A stretch of 64,000 bases of DNA, from positions 1 through 64,000 of the forward strand of contig DIFZ01000029.1 of the NCBI GenBank assembly GCA_002419385.1. The letters run 5' to 3'. The stretch comes from Geobacter sp. UBA5735 (GTDB lineage Bacteria; Desulfobacterota; Desulfuromonadia; Geobacterales; Geobacteraceae). Below are positions 10,271-18,344 of the stretch, piece after piece. The position numbers were made by a program, and so were the translations under genes. The notes beneath the pieces are model-generated. The model did not search any database. It saw nothing but the letters and a program-made list of their open reading frames with translations, and had not been told where the DNA came from. Every line of letters starts with the position of its first letter. The stretch's first letter is position 1.

Positions 10271-11944
10271 TCAACAGCTGGAGAATGCTTTCTCGAATTC
10301 CCGCACCAGCACATCCCGGCGCCCGTCATCGATCATGTCCCAGGGAAGCATCTCATCCAGGGGAATGTTCCGGTGCACAAGGGTGTCGGTGTCAAGGGAC
10401 AGTTCCCGGGCGGCCCGTTTCCAGCTGCCCGTTTCAAGGGTTCTCAGCAGGAGAACCCCGAGCCGCCTGTCCCCCCGGGACAGGAGAGCCTGCAGATAGG
10501 CCTCGCGCAGGCTTTCCAGCTGTATCTTCACATTGGAAAGCCTGCCAACCGCGCGACGCAGGAAGGCATACTTCTTTTCCAGAGACGGGAGGACTTCCAT
10601 GCCGCACCATTGGAGGGGCGTGAAAGGTTTGGGAACGAACGGGTTCACCGAGAGGAGGATCGAACCCAGCCGCCGGTTCTTCCTGGCAGCGGAGATGACC
10701 CGTTCCCTGATCTTTCCGATCAGCGCAACCATTTCCTCCAGGTCGGCCATGGTTTCCGTCGGGAGGCCGACGATAAAATACAGCTTGAGGTTGAGCATGT
10801 CCCTGCCGATCAGCCTGTCGCAGGCATCCAGTATCTGCTCCTCGTTTATCCCCTTGCGGATCAGGTCGCGCAGACGCTGGGAACCGCCCTCCGGGGCAAG
10901 GGCCACCGTCTTGTGGCCACTGGCGTGAAGGGCATCGAGCAGACCGTCGTCCAGCGCATCGATGCGGAGCGAAGAAACGGAAACCTTCCCTCCCTGGTCA
11001 ACAATCCACCGGCACAGCTCACCCAGGTCCGGGTGATCCGATACCGCAGCCCCCACCAGGCCGATCCTGCGCTTCAGGCTCAGGCCGTGTGCCGCCTCGT
11101 CACGCAGAAGTTCCAGGGGCCGCTGCCGGTAGGGATGGTAGATGAAACCGGCGGCGCAGAAACGGCACCCCCGGGGACAGCCCCGCGAAACCTCGATGAG
11201 ATACATGTCGGAGAACTCGATGTCAGGAGAAAACAGCACTGACGATACAGCCGCCTGGCCCAGTTCGGGATCCCAGACCCGCCTGACCGGGAATGCCGCT
11301 CCGGGATGGTTTTCGATGGCGGTCACCCTGGTTCCGGCATAGGAATGCCGGTAGAGGCCGGGCACATAGAATCCAGGCATTCCGGCAGCCTGCACCAGGA
11401 AGCCTTCGCGTCCTCCGCCCCGCGACGCACGCACCATATCGAGGAGAGCAGGCAGCAGCGGCTCGGCTTCCCCCACGCAGACGAGGTCCATGAAGTCCGC
11501 AACCGGCTCGGGGTTGAGGAAGAGTGCAGCGCCTCCGGCGATCAGCAGTGGAAACGAGCACGGACGGTCGGCTGCGCGGGGAGGGATTCCGGCCAGAGCG
11601 AGGATATTGGGGATGTTCAGGTAGTCATTTTCGAAGGAAACGGAAAAGGCGACAATATCGAACTCGGACAGGGGCCGCTGGGATTCGAGGGAAAACAGGC
11701 GGGAGCCGGATCGCCGGTACTCAGCCGCTTCGGCATCATCGGGAAGGAAAGCGCGTTCGCAGATCGCATCGGGGAAACCGTTGATGAGGGAGTAGACCGT
11801 CTGAAACCCCAGGTTGCCCATGGCGGTTGCGTACCGGTTCGGGTAGACCAGGCAGACAGTCAGCCTGCCGCCCCAGTTGCCGGCAACCTTCCCCTCTTCC
11901 CTGTCAAGAACGGCGCGATATTTCTCCTTTATTTTCCAGGACAT
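10271..11944 (-). CDS. B12-binding-like radical SAM protein
   Basis: Protein of 557 residues. The N-terminal third (CLVYPNRYATAMGNLGFQTV onward, with GGAALFLNPEP near 145) looks like the Rossmann-type B12-binding module found in front of many radical SAM enzymes. The radical SAM core starts at SRGCPRGCRFCAAG (about 255), with the CxxxCxxC cluster ligands that bind a [4Fe-4S] cluster and S-adenosylmethionine. Later motifs are LAPEGGSQRLRDLIRKG and FIVGLPTETMADL. It resembles the TIGR03960-like family, but I cannot fix the reaction or substrate. The C-terminus (about 470-557) matches nothing I recognise. The ribosome site at the start is weak. Confidence 0.8.
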   Translation of the reverse strand: MSWKIKEKYRAVLDREEGKVAGNWGGRLTVCLVYPNRYATAMGNLGFQTVYSLINGFPDAICERAFLPDDAEAAEYRRSGSRLFSLESQRPLSEFDIVAFSVSFENDYLNIPNILALAGIPPRAADRPCSFPLLIAGGAALFLNPEPVADFMDLVCVGEAEPLLPALLDMVRASRGGGREGFLVQAAGMPGFYVPGLYRHSYAGTRVTAIENHPGAAFPVRRVWDPELGQAAVSSVLFSPDIEFSDMYLIEVSRGCPRGCRFCAAGFIYHPYRQRPLELLRDEAAHGLSLKRRIGLVGAAVSDHPDLGELCRWIVDQGGKVSVSSLRIDALDDGLLDALHASGHKTVALAPEGGSQRLRDLIRKGINEEQILDACDRLIGRDMLNLKLYFIVGLPTETMADLEEMVALIGKIRERVISAARKNRRLGSILLSVNPFVPKPFTPLQWCGMEVLPSLEKKYAFLRRAVGRLSNVKIQLESLREAYLQALLSRGDRRLGVLLLRTLETGSWKRAARELSLDTDTLVHRNIPLDEMLPWDMIDDGRRDVLVREFEKAFSSC

Positions 11945-11995
11945 GAAAAATGCATAGCATAGATCCGGCCTGCTTGGGAAGGAATAACTGCACGA

Positions 11996-14857
11996 TCAGG
12001 CGGCGCGTGCTGCCACCAGATGCTCCAGGACCTTTTTCAGCTCGTTCAGCTTGTAGGGCTTGGTTATGATGCCGCTGAAGCCGTATGACTTGTAATCGGC
12101 CATGATGGGGTTGTTCGAATAGCCGCTGGAGACGATTCCCTTCACATCCGGATCCATATCCCGGAGAATGCCGATGGCTTCTTTGCCGCCCATTCCGCCG
12201 GGTATTGTCAGGTCCATGAGCACGGCCGAATAGGGCTGATTCGTTTCGAGAGCCTTCCGGTAGAGGACCGCGGCCTCTTCTCCGTTATTGGCGAAGTCAA
12301 CATTGTAGCCGAGGAAAGAGAGCATTTCACCGGCAACCTCCCTGATGTTCTCCTCGTCATCCATCACCAGGACCTTCCCGGTGGAAGTAGTGACCGGCGC
12401 CTCGACGGCCGGGGGCTCTTCCGGAAGATTTGCCGCATCATGGGCATCCGTGCAGGGGAGATAGATGGTAAAGATCGTCCCTTCACCCAGCTTTGACCTG
12501 ACGGCTATATGCCCGTTGTGATTCCTGATAATGGAATAGACCGTTGCCAGGCCCAATCCCTTGCCGCTCTTCTTGGTCGTGAAATAGGGTTCGAATATCC
12601 TCTCCAGAGACTCCTCCGGGATGCCGACGCCGTTGTCCTTTATGGAAACGAAGATGTATCGGCCATCCTCGAGCGGAAGAAAGCTTTGCCTTCCCACGCA
12701 GACATTCCCGCAGGCCACGTCGATCAGGCCTCCCGCAGGCATCGACTGATCCGCATTCATGACCAGGTTGTTGATGACCTGGCTGAACTGTCCCTCGTCC
12801 ACCGCGGTCGACCACAATCCTTCCTCGATGTCGAAATGGCAGGTCGTCTTGGAGCCGCTGAGCGTGAAGGCAACGGACTCCCGCACGATATCCGCGATAG
12901 GGGCCATTTTCTTCACCGGCGCTCCGCCCCGGGAGAAGGTCAGGAGCTGCTGGGTGAGATCGCGGGCCCGGAGGGAAGCGTTTTCAGCCTCAGTCAGCTT
13001 CTGGAAGACCCGGTCACCTTCCTTGACATACATTTTCGCCAGCGAAATATTCCCCAGGACCGCAGTCAGGAGATTGTTGAAGTCATGTGCTATCCCGCCT
13101 GCCAGGATGCCGATCGATTCCAGTTGCTGGGCCTTCAGCAGGTCCCGCTCCATCCTCCGTTTTTCGGTGACATCGCGGAAAACCAGCACCACCCCCATGA
13201 TCCTGCTCCCCGGGTCGCGAATGGGAGCGGCACTGTCGGAGATCAGGCGCTCCCCGCCGTTTCGCGCGATGAGTATGGTATGGTTTTCCAGCTCCACGAT
13301 CCCGCCGGTGTCCATCACCCGTTCCACGGGATTGCGGCACGGCAGCCGCGTCTTTTCGCTGATAATGTTGAAGACATCCTTGAACTGTTTCCCGCGGGCC
13401 TCGTCCTGGCTCCAGCCGGTCATTTCCTCGGCTGCCTTGTTCAATAGTACAATGTTGCCCTCGTCATCGGTGGTAATGACACCGTCACCGATGGAACGGA
13501 GAGTCACGGCCAATCGCTCCTTCTCGTTGGCAAGGGCTTGCTCGGCCACATTCCGTTCCGTTTCCTGGCGGTCTCTCTGCAAACGTGCATTCAGAATTGG
13601 AGCAATGCAGGATGCTACAGACTCCAGCAACTCCTCGTCGTTTTCGTCGTACCCCCGCTCCCTGTTGGCCACGGAAAGCAACCCTATGGTCTGGCCGCGA
13701 TACAGAATCGGTGCGGTCAGGAAATTGTTGATAGCGACATGTCCCTCAGGCACATCAAACGGCGAATTGCTGAACAATGTCTGCTGCTCGCGGAGAGCCT
13801 TCCCCCAGAGGCCGACCCACTTCTCACGGGGAAAGACGATGGTCTTTTCGTGGACCCGGCACTCCTCCCATACACCCTTGGTCAGCGAAGGGATCAGCAG
13901 ATCGCCGGATTCGTCGACAAATCCGAATATGCCGTACGGACTTTCCAGAGCCTCCATGATGATCCCCAGCACTTCCGAATACATCTCATCATCGGCAACC
14001 GTGAGGAAAACATTGGCAACCTGGTTCTTGAGGGAAAGAATCCGCTCGGACCTGCGCAATGCCTCCTCGGTCCGCATGCGTTCGGTGATGTCGAGGAAAA
14101 CCAGCACCAGCCCCGTGTTGCTGCCCTGGACACCGACGAAGGGTGTAGCCTTCGCTTCGATCGGCGTTTCCCTGCCGTCCTTCGCAATGAGGTACGTCAT
14201 GCCGAGAAAGCTGACAGACGTGCCATTGTTGATATCCTTGGGCACTATGTTGCCCAGGATACCGATCGGCCCGTCATCCCGCACCATGAAGACCTCATTC
14301 AGATCCCTGCCCAGCGCCTCGTCCTGGCTCCAGCCGGTCAGTGCCTGGGCTACCGGGTTCATGAACGTTATCAATCCCGTGCTGTCGGTTGCGATAACAG
14401 CGTCGCCGATGCTCCTGAGGATCGTGGCCAGCCATTGCCGGCTGCGCCGCAATTTGCTCTCCATGCGATGTTTGTAGAGCGCCATCTCAATTGTGGATCT
14501 TAATGTAATATCCTGAAATGGCTTGACAATATAGCCGAACGGTTCCGTCAGCTTTGCGCGCCCGAGGGAGTCGGGATCCGCATAGGCGGTGAGATAGACC
14601 ACGGGAATGTCGACTGCCGCCCTGATCTTCTCGGCCGCGGTCACCCCGTCCATCCCCCCCTGGAGGCAGATGTCCATGAGCACCAGCTCGGGGACTGCTC
14701 TCACGGCGACTTCCACTGCCTCCTCACCGGAAGGGACAATGCCCGCTACGTTATAGCCGAGCGCCTTCAGTCGTTTTTCGATGCCCTTGGCGATGATGAG
14801 CTCATCCTCGACGACCAGTATCGTCGTTTTTCTGTCGGTCGCAGTTGTGTCGGTCAT
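11996..14857 (-). CDS. Hybrid sensor histidine kinase with two receivers (REC-PAS-GAF-PAS-HisKA-HATPase-REC)
   Basis: Protein of 953 residues. Order: receiver 1 (ILVVEDELIIAKG, phosphoacceptor in LVLMDICLQ, about 1-120), PAS (about 140-270, TGLITFMNPVAQALTGWSQ), GAF (about 275-440), PAS (about 445-570), classical HisKA with H-box GGIAHDFNNLLTAVLGN, HATPase with N-box VINNLVMNADQSM and G-box FEPYFTTKKSGKGLGLAT, then receiver 2 (VLVMDDEEN, AVLMDLTIPGGMGG, lysine in IITKPYK). ATG 14857 has GGGAG eight bases upstream; 14863 is less well spaced. It is the only classical HisKA kinase in the block. No cytosolic response regulator lies nearby, so its phosphorelay partner is unknown. No membrane segment is seen. 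Confidence 0.93.
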   Translation of the reverse strand: MTDTTATDRKTTILVVEDELIIAKGIEKRLKALGYNVAGIVPSGEEAVEVAVRAVPELVLMDICLQGGMDGVTAAEKIRAAVDIPVVYLTAYADPDSLGRAKLTEPFGYIVKPFQDITLRSTIEMALYKHRMESKLRRSRQWLATILRSIGDAVIATDSTGLITFMNPVAQALTGWSQDEALGRDLNEVFMVRDDGPIGILGNIVPKDINNGTSVSFLGMTYLIAKDGRETPIEAKATPFVGVQGSNTGLVLVFLDITERMRTEEALRRSERILSLKNQVANVFLTVADDEMYSEVLGIIMEALESPYGIFGFVDESGDLLIPSLTKGVWEECRVHEKTIVFPREKWVGLWGKALREQQTLFSNSPFDVPEGHVAINNFLTAPILYRGQTIGLLSVANRERGYDENDEELLESVASCIAPILNARLQRDRQETERNVAEQALANEKERLAVTLRSIGDGVITTDDEGNIVLLNKAAEEMTGWSQDEARGKQFKDVFNIISEKTRLPCRNPVERVMDTGGIVELENHTILIARNGGERLISDSAAPIRDPGSRIMGVVLVFRDVTEKRRMERDLLKAQQLESIGILAGGIAHDFNNLLTAVLGNISLAKMYVKEGDRVFQKLTEAENASLRARDLTQQLLTFSRGGAPVKKMAPIADIVRESVAFTLSGSKTTCHFDIEEGLWSTAVDEGQFSQVINNLVMNADQSMPAGGLIDVACGNVCVGRQSFLPLEDGRYIFVSIKDNGVGIPEESLERIFEPYFTTKKSGKGLGLATVYSIIRNHNGHIAVRSKLGEGTIFTIYLPCTDAHDAANLPEEPPAVEAPVTTSTGKVLVMDDEENIREVAGEMLSFLGYNVDFANNGEEAAVLYRKALETNQPYSAVLMDLTIPGGMGGKEAIGILRDMDPDVKGIVSSGYSNNPIMADYKSYGFSGIITKPYKLNELKKVLEHLVAARAA

Positions 14858-15096
14858 ATCCATTACTCCCGTTTCCGTAATCAGTCGCGGCCTCCCTGTT
14901 TGCTGAAAAGTATACCAGCTTTACATTTTAATGAAATACGCCGTTCAGGAAAAGATCGCCCATTATCAGATACAGAGCACCACGTGGTTCGCAGCATGGG
15001 AAAACACCTGGCGCAACGAATCCGCTCCCCTTATCTTATCGGCTGGTGCGGCAAAAAGTGTAGAAAAATGAGCAGTCTGCTCCCTATTCCCTTCAG

Positions 15097-16740
15097 CTAC
15101 CCGCGAAAATTCGACGCGAACGTGATGATGAACGATGCACCGTTGCAGCTTCTCATCTCGACATTTCCCCGAAGCTGCCTTACAAGCATCGCCACGATCT
15201 GCAGTCCCAGCGATCCGGCAGTGTGGAGGTCAAGGCCCGCAGGCAGGCCGATTCCGGTATCGGCAACCTCTAACGTAACCAGACCGTTGCCGCCGACATG
15301 GCAGATAATCGCGATTTCCCCTTTTCTGCCTTCGGGGAACGCGTGCTTCAGGCAATTGGTTATCAGTTCGTTGATAATGAGCCCGCACGGAATCGCCTCG
15401 TCAATTTCGAGAACCACATCGCCCACATCAATGCTCAGGCTGATCTGCTCCGGGTCCTGCACATAGGAATGGAAAAGGAACCCCGCCAGGTTGTTCACGT
15501 ACTCGGCAAAGTCGATTGAGGCCAGATCACGTGACTGGTAGAGCCGCTCATGAATCAATGCCATGGCTTTTATCCGGTCCTGGCTGTCCCTGAAGGACTT
15601 GAGCGCGTGGTCATCATGAATCGACTCGGTCTGCAGATCGAGCAATGTCGATATGATCTGCAGGTTGTTCTTGACCCGGTGATGAACTTCCTTCAGCAGG
15701 ACTTCCTTTTCCGCCAGCGAGGCTTTGACCAGTTCCTCGGCATGCTTCCGTTCGGCAACTTCGGCCTGCAGGTGGCTGTTGGTCTGGGCAAGCTCTGCGG
15801 TGCGCTCGTCCACAAGGTGCTCCAGCTGCTCCTGATAGCGCTTCAGTTCCGCCTCGACCCGCTTGCGCTCGGTAATGTCGCGGCCGACCACCACCAGGCC
15901 CTTGCGCCGTCCGTCCTGATGAAACATGGGCACCTTGATGACATCGAAAACCATCGGCGGGCCGCTGGGCCGCGGGATGGCCTCATCCGCGCGGCTGGCG
16001 GACCGGGCCTGCCAGGCCAGCTCGTCGGACGCTTCGCACCCTTGGAAAGCATCATGATAAAAGGTGCTGTAAGCCGCCAGTTCGGAGTCCTTCTTACCAC
16101 GGTAATCAACACCTTCCAGCTGAAAGAGCCTGAGGTCGAAATCGTTTGCCTCCAGCCACCGCCCCTCGCCGTCCTTGAAGGCGACGATATCCGGCATGGC
16201 GTTGATCAGGGTCCGCAGCTGCTCTTCGCTCTCATGAAGGGCCAGCTCCATCTTTCTGTGCTGCACTATCTGGCCTCCCAGGGCTTCATTGAGGTCTGCC
16301 AGTTCCCTGTTGGAGCGGACCAGCTCCGCATTCTGCACCACGAGCCGTTTACGGAGGGTGTGAAGCGCCAGCAGGGTATCCACCCGGGCGAGCACCTCTT
16401 CAGACTGAAACGGCTTGGTAATGTAATCGGCGGCCCCCAGCCGGAACCCTCTGACCTTGTCCCTCGTGTCCGCCAGGGAAGTCATGAACACGACCGGAAT
16501 ATCGCGGGTATCAACACCGGCTTTCAGGTACTGGCATACCTTGAACCCGTCCATATTGGGCATGACGATGTCGAGCAGGACAAGGTCCGGCTGGGCGGAC
16601 TTGACCATTCGCAAAGCCAGGAGGCCGTCCTCGGCCGAGTACACCTTGTGCCCCCGTTGCGTCAGCATGTCGGACAGAAGGGTGATATTCCCAGGGCTGT
16701 CATCCACTACCAGGATCGTGCCGGTATGCTCTTCGGTCAT
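15097..16740 (-). CDS. Sensor histidine kinase REC-PAS-HisKA_2-HATPase
   Basis: Protein of 547 residues. It starts with a full receiver (ILVVDDSPGNITLLSDML, phosphoacceptor in DLVLLDIVMPNMDG, lysine in DYITKPFQ, about 1-125), then a coiled linker, a PAS domain (about 180-310), a long coiled coil (LKRYQEQLEHLVDERTAEL) and a HisKA_2 module with EVHHRVKNNLQIISTLLDLQ. HATPase N-box is GLIINELITNCLKHAFPEG. The start has GGAGGAG. A kinase fused to an N-terminal receiver can be a phosphorelay intermediate or be switched by another kinase, plausibly the hybrid encoded just downstream. Predicted cytosolic. Confidence 0.92.
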   Translation of the reverse strand: MTEEHTGTILVVDDSPGNITLLSDMLTQRGHKVYSAEDGLLALRMVKSAQPDLVLLDIVMPNMDGFKVCQYLKAGVDTRDIPVVFMTSLADTRDKVRGFRLGAADYITKPFQSEEVLARVDTLLALHTLRKRLVVQNAELVRSNRELADLNEALGGQIVQHRKMELALHESEEQLRTLINAMPDIVAFKDGEGRWLEANDFDLRLFQLEGVDYRGKKDSELAAYSTFYHDAFQGCEASDELAWQARSASRADEAIPRPSGPPMVFDVIKVPMFHQDGRRKGLVVVGRDITERKRVEAELKRYQEQLEHLVDERTAELAQTNSHLQAEVAERKHAEELVKASLAEKEVLLKEVHHRVKNNLQIISTLLDLQTESIHDDHALKSFRDSQDRIKAMALIHERLYQSRDLASIDFAEYVNNLAGFLFHSYVQDPEQISLSIDVGDVVLEIDEAIPCGLIINELITNCLKHAFPEGRKGEIAIICHVGGNGLVTLEVADTGIGLPAGLDLHTAGSLGLQIVAMLVRQLRGNVEMRSCNGASFIITFASNFRG

Positions 16741-16782
16741 GACGATTCTCCTCCGATTGCCGCCTTGTTTCCGCCCAATATT

Positions 16783-18276
16783 CTAATTTCTTGCCCGCCG
16801 CCCCCAAAACCTTATGGTGAATATCGTGCCGCCCTGCTGCGCCAGGGAAATCTCACCCTGCAACTGCTGGACGAGCAGGCGCACCAGTTGCAGACCCAGA
16901 GTCTCGGTCTGCCATGGATCCAATGCGGGCGGAAAGCCGATCCCGTTGTCGGAAACCTTTAACGTTATCCAGTCATCCTCGTCAACGACAAAACAGATGG
17001 CAATTTCACCCCTACGGTCATCGGGGAATGCGTATTTCAGCGCATTCGATACCAGTTCGTTGATGATCAGGCCGCACGGGATGGCCCAATCGATATCCAA
17101 AGCCACCTTGCCGACATCCACCAGGAGCGAGATCCTTCCCGTGCCGCCTTCATATGAGGAGAAGAGAAAGGACAGCAGATCCTCGATGTAGGATGTGAAG
17201 TCTATGGACGCAAGATCCTTCGACTTGTACAGCTTCTCATGCACGAGCGCCATGGTCTGTATCCGGTCCTGGCTTTCCCGGAAAACGCCCAGCAGCCGCT
17301 CGTCGTGCATGGTTTCGCTCTGCAGGTCCAGCAGGGTGCTGATGATCTGCAGGTTGTTCTTGACCCGGTGATGGACTTCCTTCAGCAGGACCTCCTTTTC
17401 AACGAGGGAAGCCTGCAACCTTTTTTCCACGTTCTTCCGTTCCGTGATCTCGACTATTGCACCCACAATGCCGGCGACACGGCCATCGCTGTCGACAAAG
17501 GTGGCCTTGTTGAATACCACATCATGCCGTGAACCATCGCTGTGCTCGATGACGGCTTCATAGAGCTGCGTGCCGGGGTTTCTTAACAACAGTGCATCGG
17601 AATCATGGTAGATGTCGGCCAGTTCCTTCGGGGCAATCGCGTAAACGTTCTTGCCCACCACCTGACTCCTTGACAGGCCGAAAAATGTTTCGAAAGCCGA
17701 ATTGCACCCCAGATAGCATCCTTCAGCATCCTTGAAGAAAACCGGCACAGGAATGGAATCGAGCAATTGCTGAACGAAATGCACTTGTTCCTTCAGCATG
17801 TTTTCCGCCTGTTTGCGCTTGGTGATGTCCTGGGCAAAGCACATCACCACATCCAGGCCCGCAAATTTTATCCGCTTGAGGACGTTTTCGATGGGGAAAA
17901 GGGTTCCATCCTTGCGCCGATGAACCGTTTCGAAGGGCGGAACGGCATCTCCGGCGGCAAACCGTCTTTCAAACTCCGCAACCCGCTCAACGGTGAGGGA
18001 CGGGTCCAGGTCCAGTGCTGTTTTGGCAACCAGCTCCTCAGGTGTATACCCCAGGTTGCCGCACATCGCCTCGTTTGCATACGTGATTCTTGCCGTAGCG
18101 GGTTCAAGCAGCGAGATGTCGACGGGAGCATGGTCAACGCAGTGCTGGGTAAGGAGCAGCCGTGCGTCGAGCGTCTTTTCCGTAACATCGCGCGCAGCAT
18201 AGCCGTTATCCCGGAGAAGTTTCAGGACGGCATCCCTGTCCTGCCCGGCCACCTCTAATTCCAGCAATCTTTTCAT
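16783..18276 (-). CDS. PAS-PAS-HisKA_2 sensor histidine kinase with N-terminal stub
   Basis: Protein of 497 residues. Residues 1-45 (MKRLLELEVAGQDRDAVLKL, then LLRDNGYAAR) form a short alpha/beta module shared with two other kinases in this block. PAS 1 (about 55-170, ITYANEAMCGNLGYTPEEL), PAS 2 (about 180-300, FKDAEGCYLGCNSAFETFFG), HisKA_2 H-box EVHHRVKNNLQIISTLLDLQ (about 315), and HATPase with GLIINELVSNALKYAFPDD. The start has GGAG six bases upstream. No transmembrane segment is visible, so it should sense a cytosolic cue through PAS. It lies 42 bp upstream of the receiver kinase gene in the same direction. Confidence 0.92.
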   Translation of the reverse strand: MKRLLELEVAGQDRDAVLKLLRDNGYAARDVTEKTLDARLLLTQHCVDHAPVDISLLEPATARITYANEAMCGNLGYTPEELVAKTALDLDPSLTVERVAEFERRFAAGDAVPPFETVHRRKDGTLFPIENVLKRIKFAGLDVVMCFAQDITKRKQAENMLKEQVHFVQQLLDSIPVPVFFKDAEGCYLGCNSAFETFFGLSRSQVVGKNVYAIAPKELADIYHDSDALLLRNPGTQLYEAVIEHSDGSRHDVVFNKATFVDSDGRVAGIVGAIVEITERKNVEKRLQASLVEKEVLLKEVHHRVKNNLQIISTLLDLQSETMHDERLLGVFRESQDRIQTMALVHEKLYKSKDLASIDFTSYIEDLLSFLFSSYEGGTGRISLLVDVGKVALDIDWAIPCGLIINELVSNALKYAFPDDRRGEIAICFVVDEDDWITLKVSDNGIGFPPALDPWQTETLGLQLVRLLVQQLQGEISLAQQGGTIFTIRFWGRRARN

Positions 18277-18344
18277 GCAGTCTCCAATTCCCTTTTTGGA
18301 GCAAAGGTCATGCCTATCCTCACGGTGTTCAGGGGCACGTCATT

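Noticed and set aside
12759..14477. Long plus-strand open frame (572 codons) opposite the hybrid kinase gene
   Set aside because: It is the antisense shadow of a GC-rich kinase gene; composition is Ser/Arg-rich and no domain or ribosome site is seen.
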